Assembly (NCBI GenBank): GCA_036939355.1
Contig: JALLAP010000416.1
Location: 1 to 14,641, forward strand
From: Thalassiosira profunda
Lineage: Eukaryota; Bacillariophyta; Thalassiosirophyceae; Thalassiosirales; Thalassiosiraceae
Reading direction: 5' to 3'
Length of the DNA: 14,641 nucleotides
In this document: piece by piece, positions 1-7,093 of the stretch
How positions within the stretch are numbered: the stretch's first letter is position 1
Layout of the letters: each line of letters opens with the position of its first letter
The notes under the pieces: generated by a model
The model's database searches: none
The model's input: only the letters and a program-made list of their open reading frames with translations
What the model was told of the DNA's origin: nothing
Program-made: the position numbers and the translations under genes

Positions 1-1377
1 AGATCGAGCGAGGAAAGCAGCAGTAGTAGCGAGGAATATAACAGCGATGCGGAGGAGACCGACTTCGAAGACGAAGAAGACGCTGCGGCCTTTCAGGGGC
101 TTACTAAGGGCCAATATCGCAGAGAAATTCTCCCAGTGAAAGACGACTGCACTGATTTGTTTAGCTACTGCTTTCACGATGATTTGAGCGACGAGGGGAA
201 GATGCGGTTGGGAAGTTACCTCGCAATGTGTGAACGTGGCCCTACGGCTTTTCGCGTAAGGTTGTATGAATCGGCGCCGCAATCGGTCTGGCTTCTATTT
301 CAAGGACCCTGGGAGCAAGAGCACAACCTGAGACAGTTCGCGATTGAACATTTGCCTCCGGCGGGAGACGATAGGTTGCTCCCCCTTGACAGGACAAGGC
401 TAACCTCCGATGATTGGACGGCTATAGTTGGGTACCTCAAAAAAGCCCCCCGTTTATCTGTTCTTGAAATCGGGTGCCTGAGTTTTGGCCAGGGCCAGCT
501 GGAGGAGCTTTTGGCATCAGGCCTACCCCCAAACCTGCAAGATCTGACCTTGGGGGCATTAGACATTGGTGACGACTCTTCGTGGGGGCATTTGTTCAAT
601 GCACTGAATGAGTGTCATCATCTGAAGGACATCAAAGTCGTAAATTGCGGTGCGGGCCAGCAAGTTTGCCAGGGTCTAGCACGCATCCTCCAGAACCGAG
701 AAACAAAGGTGGAGACCCTCGCTCTGAGCAACAATGCAATTGACGACGACTGTGTGAGGATCTTGTGCGCGGCCTTGTTCGGCAATTCTTCTTTGAAGAC
801 TTTGCATTTGCAGAACAACCGGCGAATTACGGCCGATAAATGTTGGGCAGAGGTTGAGAGGCTTGTTTACGACAACTCTAGCCTTGAGAGGTTGCACTCC
901 TGCAATCATTCTCTCCAGCACGTGTTTGGCCTCCCGGTTGAAGCAATGACCCCGCAGCTGTGGAACGCTTTCCACATTAATGCTGATTATGAGTCGAGCA
1001 CACCCAGGTCCAAATTTCTCCAAAAACTGTTCCACGCTATCTACGCTGACAGAGGCAATGAGTTTGACATCGCACCTTTTGTGGACTATGACGTCAGGCT
1101 CATGCCATTTGTGCTTAGTTTGGCTGCAATGAGATTCAAAATTGATTGTCTGTATGAGCTCATCAAGCAGTGGAACGTCGCGGAATTGTTTGGCTTCCCA
1201 TCGCCAGAAAAGGAGCGCCTGTCGGCTAAAATGAGCAATCTCGAGACAGAGAATATTGATCTCCGAAATGAGGTGAAGCTGTTGAAACAAGAAGTTGCGA
1301 GACTTGCATCAGAGAACAGCAAGCTCAAATCAGAAGCAATGAAGCCAGGAAAGCGGGCGCGGACGGGCGACGATTGA
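1..1377 (+). CDS. Leucine-rich-repeat protein with C-terminal coiled coil, 5'-truncated by window edge
   Basis: The frame is open from base 1, so the gene begins outside the window; 458 residues are visible and there is no ATG near the GTG at 136 that would justify a start there. The first 40 or so residues are serine- and acid-rich (SSEESSSSSEEYNSDAEE). Ribonuclease-inhibitor-like leucine-rich repeats follow at about 147-305, with units such as LETLALSNN-type (here VETLALSNNAID) and LKTLHLQNN. A helical region follows, then a heptad-patterned coiled coil at about 410-445 (LETENIDLRNEVKLLKQEV), and a basic tail (KPGKRARTGDD) that could be a nuclear localisation signal. LRRs are protein-binding scaffolds; the partner is unknown. 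From memory, LRR proteins with a similar helical block and zipper are expanded in Thalassiosira-type diatoms. It converges on SEC11 with 220 bp between stops. The family call is sure; the function is not known. Confidence 0.87.
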   Translation, partial: RSSEESSSSSEEYNSDAEETDFEDEEDAAAFQGLTKGQYRREILPVKDDCTDLFSYCFHDDLSDEGKMRLGSYLAMCERGPTAFRVRLYESAPQSVWLLFQGPWEQEHNLRQFAIEHLPPAGDDRLLPLDRTRLTSDDWTAIVGYLKKAPRLSVLEIGCLSFGQGQLEELLASGLPPNLQDLTLGALDIGDDSSWGHLFNALNECHHLKDIKVVNCGAGQQVCQGLARILQNRETKVETLALSNNAIDDDCVRILCAALFGNSSLKTLHLQNNRRITADKCWAEVERLVYDNSSLERLHSCNHSLQHVFGLPVEAMTPQLWNAFHINADYESSTPRSKFLQKLFHAIYADRGNEFDIAPFVDYDVRLMPFVLSLAAMRFKIDCLYELIKQWNVAELFGFPSPEKERLSAKMSNLETENIDLRNEVKLLKQEVARLASENSKLKSEAMKPGKRARTGDD

Positions 1378-1597
1378 TACTTGTGATATTTTTACGCCAT
1401 AGCTGTGGTAAATGATGCCTTGCGCAGCCCACACATGAAGACAGTCCGGAATGGCCAATATCCCAACCGCCACGAGTTCAGGCTCCTCTCAATGCATTGC
1501 CCGAGGTAGCGGACCACGCCCCATCCTCCGAATAATTGTGCAATTCTTTTCACCGATCGTCTTTTTGCTGCAATCTCGCTACCAAAGAATAGCACCG
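1378..1597. other. Convergent intergenic spacer
   Basis: This 220-bp gap lies between the stop of the LRR gene and the stop of SEC11 on the other strand. It should hold both 3' UTRs and their polyadenylation signals. I see no canonical AATAAA in either direction and no further gene. Confidence 0.6.
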
Positions 1598-2252
1598 TCA
1601 GCCCTCCTTCGACGTCAGCACAAACAACCCCATCATCCCCACCAGCACGTACTTCAGCACCGGATAATCGTTCAGCGCAATGGTCACCATGCCCACATAT
1701 CGCAGCGTCCCCACCGCCTTGCCCAGAATGTCTTCCCGCTCCAGCCACAATTGTCCCGGCGCGTACAGCCCCCGATCGTCGACGCGGTTGTTGTCCCCCT
1801 TCGTCAGCAATTCCACCCGTCCGTCCGGTTTTTCGTGCACTTTGAGTATGCGGTGGACGATGGGGATGTCCCGATCCTTGATTTTGAAGACCACGACGTC
1901 CCCGACGTGGACTTGCTCGACGGCGTTGTGGAGGAAGAGGATGTCGCCGCGTTGGAAGGCGGGTTCCATCGAGCCGGAGAGGACGACGACCACGGGCGAT
2001 TCGCTCTGGGGTGGCGTGGATGGGGGCGGTGTGAGATGGATTTGCAATTGGCGGATGGAAATCACGAGGATCGAATGTGCACACATGATGTGTGTGTCAA
2101 CTCACCTTCGTTACAAACATCAATCCCTTCCAAATCATCAGCGCCGAGAACACGATCATGGCAAGATTCAGCAGCTGGAACGTCAGCTGCCGCTTGTTCA
2201 GCCAGAGCTTCTTGAGCTCCAGCACCTGCTTGTCGATCATGTCCTTGAACAT
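1598..2252 (-). CDS. SEC11: Signal peptidase complex catalytic subunit SEC11 (two exons)
   Basis: This is the serine protease subunit of the ER signal peptidase complex, which removes signal peptides from secretory proteins. Exon 1 is 2252-2106 (49 codons) and exon 2 is 2005-1598 (135 codons plus stop), giving 184 residues, close to the roughly 180 of animal and yeast SEC11. The N-terminal anchor lies at about 25-45 ([19 protein letters not shown]). The catalytic serine is S61 in SGSMEP, the histidine is H100 in PIVHR, and the acidic site is [10 protein letters not shown] (D120, D126). The histidine in place of lysine marks the eukaryotic ER type rather than a plastid or bacterial type. The C-terminus carries a second hydrophobic stretch ([11 protein letters not shown]). 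The start at 2252 gives the family N-terminus ([11 protein letters not shown]). Without splicing, the frame around 2086 would replace the anchor with intron-encoded sequence. Confidence 0.97.
2006..2105 (-). other. SEC11 intron, 100 nt, phase 0
   Basis: On the minus strand the donor is AAG|GTGAGT, with the exon ending at 2106. The acceptor is CCCCAG|AGCGAA, with the exon resuming at 2005. Removing it joins FVTK to [15 protein letters not shown], which matches the uninterrupted SEC11 family sequence. Reading through the donor hits an in-frame TGA after two codons. Confidence 0.95.
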
Positions 2253-2648
2253 TGTGGATTTTTTTTTGTCGTGTGATGTGAGTGGAAAGTTTCTCAGTGC
2301 AGACAGCTGGCCGACTGTCGGCTGTCGATTCCACCGGCTGCAACGGCGACACAAGCGGCTTTGCAAATGCGATGGTTGTGGTGCGGCGGCGGACGAGGAG
2401 GGCGTCGGTGTGGAGCGGAGATTGGGCGTGAGAGAGTGAGAGCGGCCGCCCGGCTGAGGCTACAATAGCTACTCATAGGTGAAATGTAAACTTTCCACGT
2501 GGAAGTTTGTGCTAGGCTGCCTGCTGACCCGCCTCGCCGATCGTCGGCGTGGCCGGCCACCGCTCGGAAGGAGCCTCTGGGACCGGGCGAGTGCGTCTGA
2601 GCGGACCGGTGGTTGTGGCGCGCGAGGGCGTCTGCAATTAGCAAATAA
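2253..2648. promoter_or_regulatory. Divergent promoter region between SEC11 and the MRG gene
   Basis: These 396 bp separate the start codons of SEC11 (leftward) and the MRG gene (rightward), so the region must contain both promoters and 5' UTRs. A run of T on the plus strand lies directly before the SEC11 ATG, giving an A-rich leader. A 21-bp near-perfect palindrome centred on CACGTG lies at 2488-2508. A CGCCGA/TCGGCG inverted repeat with a 3-base loop lies at 2535-2549. I found no clear TATA box. Confidence 0.7.
2488..2508. promoter_or_regulatory. G-box/E-box centred inverted repeat
   Basis: The centre is CCACGTGG, flanked by AAACTT on the left and AAGTTT on the right, with one extra T in the left arm. 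CACGTG is the classic core for bHLH and bZIP dimers. It lies about 150 bp upstream of the MRG ATG and about 240 bp upstream of the SEC11 ATG. That it binds a factor is inference. Confidence 0.4.
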
Positions 2649-3974
2649 ATGGCGCCCGCCACCCCAAGCAAGGCCGCGGAGGGCGCCCCCAACAACAGCC
2701 CTGCCACCCCCGCGGCCCTCGCGTCCGGCCCCCAATTTCACGTCGGCGAAAAGGTCCTGTGCACCGACAAATCGAGGCACCCCGAGAAGCCGAAAGGCCG
2801 CGGCAAGAAGAAGAAGCTCCCGCCATTGTACGAGGCAGTCGTCCGACAGTCCGGGCTGAAGCGACTCGACGCAGATGGGGACATTTTGGAGGAGAAGAAG
2901 AAGCGAGGGGGGAGGCGAAAGTCGCCACCCCCTGAAACTGCCGGTGTGGAGGAGGAAGGATCAGGGGAAGGGGAGAAGCAATGGTGCCACCTCGTCCACT
3001 TTCAGGGGTGGAACAGCCGGTGGGATCGGTGGATGACGGAGGCGGAGATGTTTCGGGATACGCTGGAGAATCGACAGAGGGTGGGGATTGAGGAGAAGGA
3101 GGCCAAGTCGGAAGTCAAGTCGCCGAGTAAAAAGGGCAAGGAGGAGAAGGAGAAGCCAAAGCGGGGGAAGAAGCGGAAACGGGAAAAGCAGGCGTCTGTT
3201 GAAGTGGAGGAGGAGGTCGACGCGGGCACCGCGTACGAGCGGAATTTGCAGCTGATTGCAAACGCTTGCGAACTGCCCTTCACTCTGCAGACCAAGCTGG
3301 TCGACGATCGGGACAAGATCTGCAACAAAATCTTTCCGCCGCCCGATTTCAACGCGCCGGACGCAAAGCGGCATCGGGGGTATACCATGCTCCACGTCCT
3401 GCCCGCGGGGATGACGAGCGTCGGCGATATTTTGGGAGGGTATTTGCGGGTAAAAAAGATGGAGGACGCGGAGGAGAAGCTGGACAAGGCAGAGATCAAG
3501 TTGCGAAAGAAGAGGCGAAAACGGTTCGCGCTGTCGATCTTTGCGCTGTTCGACCTTGCCCTGCCGCTGTATTTGCTGTACCCGGAGGAGCGGGGGCAGT
3601 TCCGCGAGTACATGTCCGAGACGGCTGGTCGACGGACGGACAACTCAGACGCCGGGAAAGCCGATGGAGATGCAGCCAACGCCAACGGCGAGGAAAGACC
3701 GCCGGAAGCGCCGACGCGACCGAGCGACGTGTACGGGGCCTACCACCTCCTTCGCTTTTTGATGAAATTGCCGTTCCTCCTGTCGCGTTACAATCCCAAT
3801 CATGATGCCGCGACGTACACGCGGGCGGAGGAGGAGGAGGGCGACGCGGAGGCCTACGTGCTGGCGTCGCAGGAGGCATCGAAGGAATTTGCCGAGCACA
3901 TATCGGAGCTGGTGGTGTTTCTGCAGCAGAATCACGGGGAATGCTTCAAGGGACGGTACTTTCTCGTCGTGTGA
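2649..3974 (+). CDS. EAF3: MRG15/EAF3-like chromatin protein (chromo barrel plus MRG domain)
   Basis: 441 residues in a single exon. MRG proteins read methylated histone H3 (K36) and act as subunits of NuA4-type acetyltransferase and Rpd3S-type deacetylase complexes in the nucleus. The chromo barrel spans about 29-136: FHVGEKVLC, then PPLYEAVV, then HLVHFQGWNSRWDRWM. By alignment from memory with human MRG15, cage positions Y26, Y46, W49 and W53 correspond to Y61, F118, W121 and W125. A linker rich in K and E follows (about 145-192). The MRG domain spans about 196-441, with the family hallmark SDVYGAYHLLRFL at 359-371 and a C-terminal HISELVVFLQQNH helix. The chromo barrel contains an insertion of roughly 35 residues (about 75-110), and the MRG domain has a low-complexity loop at about 326-356. 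The ATG at 2649 is the first in frame and follows AAATAA. Confidence 0.94.
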   Translation: MAPATPSKAAEGAPNNSPATPAALASGPQFHVGEKVLCTDKSRHPEKPKGRGKKKKLPPLYEAVVRQSGLKRLDADGDILEEKKKRGGRRKSPPPETAGVEEEGSGEGEKQWCHLVHFQGWNSRWDRWMTEAEMFRDTLENRQRVGIEEKEAKSEVKSPSKKGKEEKEKPKRGKKRKREKQASVEVEEEVDAGTAYERNLQLIANACELPFTLQTKLVDDRDKICNKIFPPPDFNAPDAKRHRGYTMLHVLPAGMTSVGDILGGYLRVKKMEDAEEKLDKAEIKLRKKRRKRFALSIFALFDLALPLYLLYPEERGQFREYMSETAGRRTDNSDAGKADGDAANANGEERPPEAPTRPSDVYGAYHLLRFLMKLPFLLSRYNPNHDAATYTRAEEEEGDAEAYVLASQEASKEFAEHISELVVFLQQNHGECFKGRYFLVV

Positions 3975-4100
3975 GCAAGTCTGCAGGGAAAGTGAGAGAA
4001 AGCCGTCGTGCAAATCACTAGGGCTTCACTTTATCGTGAGGTCTCTTCGAACAGAAGTCCATCCTCATTCGAAGCCACACCTGTTTTAGCGCGAGCTCAA
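3975..4100. other. Convergent spacer between MRG and sulfotransferase genes
   Basis: These 126 bp between opposed stop codons must carry both 3' UTRs. No separate gene or clear poly(A) signal is visible. Confidence 0.6.
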
Positions 4101-5396
4101 TCAGTCCCAAACGCCCCTCCACTCGTCGCCGAGCAGATCGGCCAGAAAATCGTTGAACGGCCGAAAGAGATGCAAGAGGTACTGCCGAACCCCATCTGGC
4201 AGCGAATCGTAAGCTTTGTTTTTGTGCGCCCACACCAGCCTTCGTCTCCTCGCTTCTGCCACGAGGCTCGCGAGCTTTCGTCGGCCGCTGCTGCCATCGC
4301 CTCCTGAGTTCTCGGCGACGCCCGCAAATCCAAGCACATCGCTCAGTATGGTGTTGTTTCCTTCGTTCTCCAACGACATGAACGCTTCGAATTGGACCAG
4401 CATCAACCGATCCTCCGACGCGAATTGCTCCACCCAAGGCAAGAGGAGTGGCGCGTACAGTCCCCGATAGAGCAGGCCCTTTCGATCGCCCCTGTACTTC
4501 TGCATCTTTTGAGCATACTCTTGCAATGTTCTGTTGGCGGGGAAGCGAAAAGGTGGGACGCGGTAGTCCGAACGCTCGAACTCCTCGATCGTCATTGCGC
4601 TCTCCACCAGCCCACTCTGAAGAAAGTGCTTGATCTCTCTGTCCACCAAGCTCGTAAATTCTTTGGAAGCCTCGCTGGAGTTTTTGTTGCCATGCTGCAT
4701 TTGGTATTGACTCCACGCCCGATCAATAGGGTTGCGGAGGCTCGCTAGTATCTTCGGCTTCCAAGGACATACCGAATCAATCGCCGAGGGTATCCCTGGA
4801 AAAAGAATATAGGCCGGCGTTTTCTCGAAGGCAACGCTGACGTTTGGCTGTATCTGTGCCATATCAAACAGCTGCGAATACGACTCCCTCAGCTTGCAAA
4901 GCTGAGACTCTGTTCTGTTGAAATGCTTCGTGGTCACGCCAGGCACATTCCAATCGAAAAAATGTGGCTCGAAGCTCTTGCGCGCAGGTTTGACCATTTG
5001 CGGATGGCGGTCAAAGATGGATAGAAAGGTGCTGGTGCCGGCTTTTTGTGCGCCGATTAGAATGAGATTGGGCACGCCGAACTGCAGGTGCACCTTTCTG
5101 GAGTATTGCCCCGATGACGAGGGGATTTTGCAAGTATGTGAGATGTGGCGGACGGCCTCGAAGGGAGGGCGCGGGCGGCGGTAGCCGTATGCCGTCCTCC
5201 CATCGGCAGATGCCTTGGCATGGCGGAAATAATTATCAATGTTGCCATTTGCAATGATCCCCAACATCGCAGCCCCAACCAAAACGAGCAGTCCGCCAAC
5301 AATGATGCGGCGCCTGCTAGTGGATGGCGGCGGCGGAGAAGGGCTCACGGCGCGCCGCGGCCGCCAGTTGCTCGAGCCACCCAGGGGGCGGTGCAT
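4101..5396 (-). CDS. Golgi-type membrane sulfotransferase (heparan-sulfate sulfotransferase-like)
   Basis: 431 residues in a single exon. It should transfer sulfate from PAPS to a glycan or other acceptor in the Golgi lumen. Topology is type II: a proline- and arginine-rich cytosolic tail, then one anchor at about 31-49 (IIVGGLLVLVGAAMLGIIA), then a stem and the catalytic domain. The 5'-phosphosulfate loop is LILIGAQKAGTSTF at 111-124 (K118 is the likely catalytic lysine). EKTPAY is at 191-196. The 3'-phosphate site is LRNPIDRAWSQY at 220-231 (R221, S229). RGLYAPLLLPWVEQF at 311-325 and the late PFNDFLADLLG are also typical of the NDST/3-OST-like sulfotransferase domain. Possible N-glycosylation sites include N160, N185, N239, N288 and N347. 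The acceptor cannot be told from sequence; an algal sulfated polysaccharide is a reasonable guess. Confidence 0.92.
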   Translation of the reverse strand: MHRPLGGSSNWRPRRAVSPSPPPPSTSRRRIIVGGLLVLVGAAMLGIIANGNIDNYFRHAKASADGRTAYGYRRPRPPFEAVRHISHTCKIPSSSGQYSRKVHLQFGVPNLILIGAQKAGTSTFLSIFDRHPQMVKPARKSFEPHFFDWNVPGVTTKHFNRTESQLCKLRESYSQLFDMAQIQPNVSVAFEKTPAYILFPGIPSAIDSVCPWKPKILASLRNPIDRAWSQYQMQHGNKNSSEASKEFTSLVDREIKHFLQSGLVESAMTIEEFERSDYRVPPFRFPANRTLQEYAQKMQKYRGDRKGLLYRGLYAPLLLPWVEQFASEDRLMLVQFEAFMSLENEGNNTILSDVLGFAGVAENSGGDGSSGRRKLASLVAEARRRRLVWAHKNKAYDSLPDGVRQYLLHLFRPFNDFLADLLGDEWRGVWD

Positions 5397-5605
5397 CCGC
5401 CGCAGCTCCCCGCAGCGCGTTTGCCGGCAGCGGTCGGCCGGGGGCGAGGTGAGGTGAGGGCGAGGCGAGGGCGGCGCGAGCGCGCGCAGGCGTGGAGCGG
5501 AGGACTGAGGAGTTAATTAGGTGTGTATTAGGTACGTAAAATAGCTAACGAAGCAACACGAGAGCCCTCTCCCCCGGCGCGGTGCACCCTTCGAGAGGCG
5601 AGGAG
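5397..5605. promoter_or_regulatory. Short divergent promoter between sulfotransferase and nuclease genes
   Basis: Only 209 bp separate the two ATGs, so transcription of both genes must start within this stretch or inside the neighbouring coding ends. The left half is GC-rich with GGCGAGG-type repeats (about 5440-5475). The right half is AT-richer, with TTAATTAG at about 5513 and a TAGGTACGTA motif at 5529-5538. No TATA box can be assigned with confidence. Confidence 0.65.
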
Positions 5606-7081
5606 ATGCTCAGATCTACTTGGGCAATGCTCATGGCGACCGTTTTCTCCAGAGCGGTGGCGGTGGCGGTGGCGCGCGGCAGCCCTCGAGCGAGGAGATG
5701 GCGGACGCCCGCTGCCTTCGCCCCACCCACACATCATCAGCCGTCGCAGGCCCTCCACCGCAAGCTGCCCGCGTCGTCCACTCGCCTCTTTAGCACGGTC
5801 GAAAAGAGTGCGCGCAACGAACCGATTGCAAGCGAGGGAGACGAGCTGCTGGACCCCTGGGATGTGTTACGAGACTTGCCCAGCAACGCAGACACGCCCC
5901 CCGAAGATCAGCCGACGATCCCCTTCCCCACGCATCTATCGCCCACCTCCCTCGAACAGTTTTCCAAGTGCCCGCAGGCCTTCTTTTTCCTCTACATTCT
6001 CAAGCTGCGTCCCGATCCGCCCATGACTCCAGAACTTGCAAGGGGAATTATATGTCACACTGCGTTGGAGGAGGTGTTTGATTTGCAGCCGGAGGATAGG
6101 ACACTGCCCAACTTGCTGAATCTGTTTCGAAGGGAATGGGGCAGGTTGAGGGGCGATCGGGAAGAAAGTGGCTCTGTTGAGAAGAAGGGGAATGAATACG
6201 ACGTCTTGTTTCGACAAGAGGATTATGACGCAACAACGCCACCGGACATTGAGGCGGAAGTCGGTTGGGGCGAATCGGCCCTCTCTCTCCTGAAGAACTA
6301 CTTCGCAGTGGAGGATCCGCAATCAATCAAAAGCCCCAACCCGTTGGCGAGAGAAATGTGGGTACACGCCGAGTTTCCCTCGAATGGATCAAACGGATTT
6401 GTCGTCCGGGGAAAGATAGATAGGATCGACGTCCTTCCCGGCTCTTCGGAGAAGAAGGCACAACTGCAGATTATCGACTACAAAACGGGCAAGAAGCCAA
6501 ACTTCAAGTACTCGCCGGCAGTGAATGAGAGGATTGCCAATGAGCAGTTCTGGAAGATGAAGGTGTACGCATGGGCAATTTGGAACATGGTTTTGCAGAC
6601 GGACAAGCAATCTATGCAATCTTCTGTCAATGGCAACGATGAGGGCGATCGAGAACAGCCAAAGGATCTGTACAAATATGGATTATCTTGGGTCCTGCGC
6701 CAGCAGTTGATGCAGGCACTGCCAAACGCGACAAGCAACCCCAAATGGGCCGATGTGTTGGAGCTCGACTCTCTGCGTCTGTTTTACCTCACCTCCCACC
6801 TCGACGATCCCTCTGCAAACGAAGCCTCCGATGGCAGAATTATCGGAAAGGCGAAATACATGGACTACCCGCTCGGGTCGCCGTCGGAATTTCGATCCCT
6901 CCTCGATCAGACGGAGAACGAAATCGGAACGATCGCGCACAATCTACAGAGCCTGGTGGATGCCCAGTCTCCCTTAGTGTTCGAGCACTGCGATTGGAGG
7001 TACTGCTCGTGCCACGCACTTCGACGGAGGTTTCACCCCGGAACTGTCTATCAGTCGCCTGATTTCGTGGACATTTCGTAA
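5606..7081 (+). CDS. Organelle-targeted PD-(D/E)XK nuclease, RecB-family exonuclease-like
   Basis: 491 residues from the first ATG (5606); the frame is open to an upstream GTG at 5582, which is not a eukaryotic start. Residues 1 to about 65 are rich in A, R and S without acids, as in an organelle presequence. They contain both a TPAAFAPP segment, like the diatom plastid ASAFAP signal, and RLFST at 60-64, like a mitochondrial processing site. The nuclease core has motifs in RecB/Cas4/EXO5 order: LSPTSLEQFSKCPQAFFF (111-128), ELARGIICHTALEEVF (143-158, H151), VRGKIDRIDVL (267-277, D272), LQIIDYKTGKKP (287-298, D291 and K293), and QFWKMKVYAW (314-323, Q314 and Y321). C122 plus C462, C467 and C469 near the C-terminus could hold a 4Fe-4S cluster. 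The order and wording resemble bacterial, notably actinobacterial, stand-alone RecB-family exonucleases. A role in organelle DNA maintenance is inference. Confidence 0.92.
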   Translation: MLRSTWAMLMATVFSRAVAVAVARGSPRARRWRTPAAFAPPTHHQPSQALHRKLPASSTRLFSTVEKSARNEPIASEGDELLDPWDVLRDLPSNADTPPEDQPTIPFPTHLSPTSLEQFSKCPQAFFFLYILKLRPDPPMTPELARGIICHTALEEVFDLQPEDRTLPNLLNLFRREWGRLRGDREESGSVEKKGNEYDVLFRQEDYDATTPPDIEAEVGWGESALSLLKNYFAVEDPQSIKSPNPLAREMWVHAEFPSNGSNGFVVRGKIDRIDVLPGSSEKKAQLQIIDYKTGKKPNFKYSPAVNERIANEQFWKMKVYAWAIWNMVLQTDKQSMQSSVNGNDEGDREQPKDLYKYGLSWVLRQQLMQALPNATSNPKWADVLELDSLRLFYLTSHLDDPSANEASDGRIIGKAKYMDYPLGSPSEFRSLLDQTENEIGTIAHNLQSLVDAQSPLVFEHCDWRYCSCHALRRRFHPGTVYQSPDFVDIS

Positions 7082-7093
7082 GCGTAATCTTCA
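7082..7093. other. 12-bp gap between two opposed stop codons
   Basis: The nuclease gene ends at 7081 and the coiled-coil gene on the other strand ends at 7094. Any 3' UTR of either gene must lie inside the other gene's coding sequence on the opposite strand. Confidence 0.85.

Noticed and set aside
136..138. GTG as start of the LRR protein
   Set aside because: Nuclear eukaryotic genes start at ATG and the frame is open back to base 1, so the gene is simply truncated by the window.
676..1290. Minus-strand 204-codon open frame
   Set aside because: Antisense shadow of the LRR gene, whose repeats and coiled coil are clear.
1598..2086. Intron-less 162-residue reading of signal peptidase
   Set aside because: It would lack the conserved N-terminal anchor; canonical splice sites join the anchor exon at 2252-2106 to the catalytic exon.
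1680..2276. Plus-strand 198-codon open frame
   Set aside because: Antisense to SEC11, including across its intron; the minus-strand protein has full catalytic motifs.
4018..4716. Second minus-strand frame under the sulfotransferase
   Set aside because: Same-strand out-of-frame shadow, arginine-rich and without motifs.
5582..5584. GTG as start of the nuclease
   Set aside because: Not a eukaryotic start; the ATG at 5606 leaves a complete presequence.
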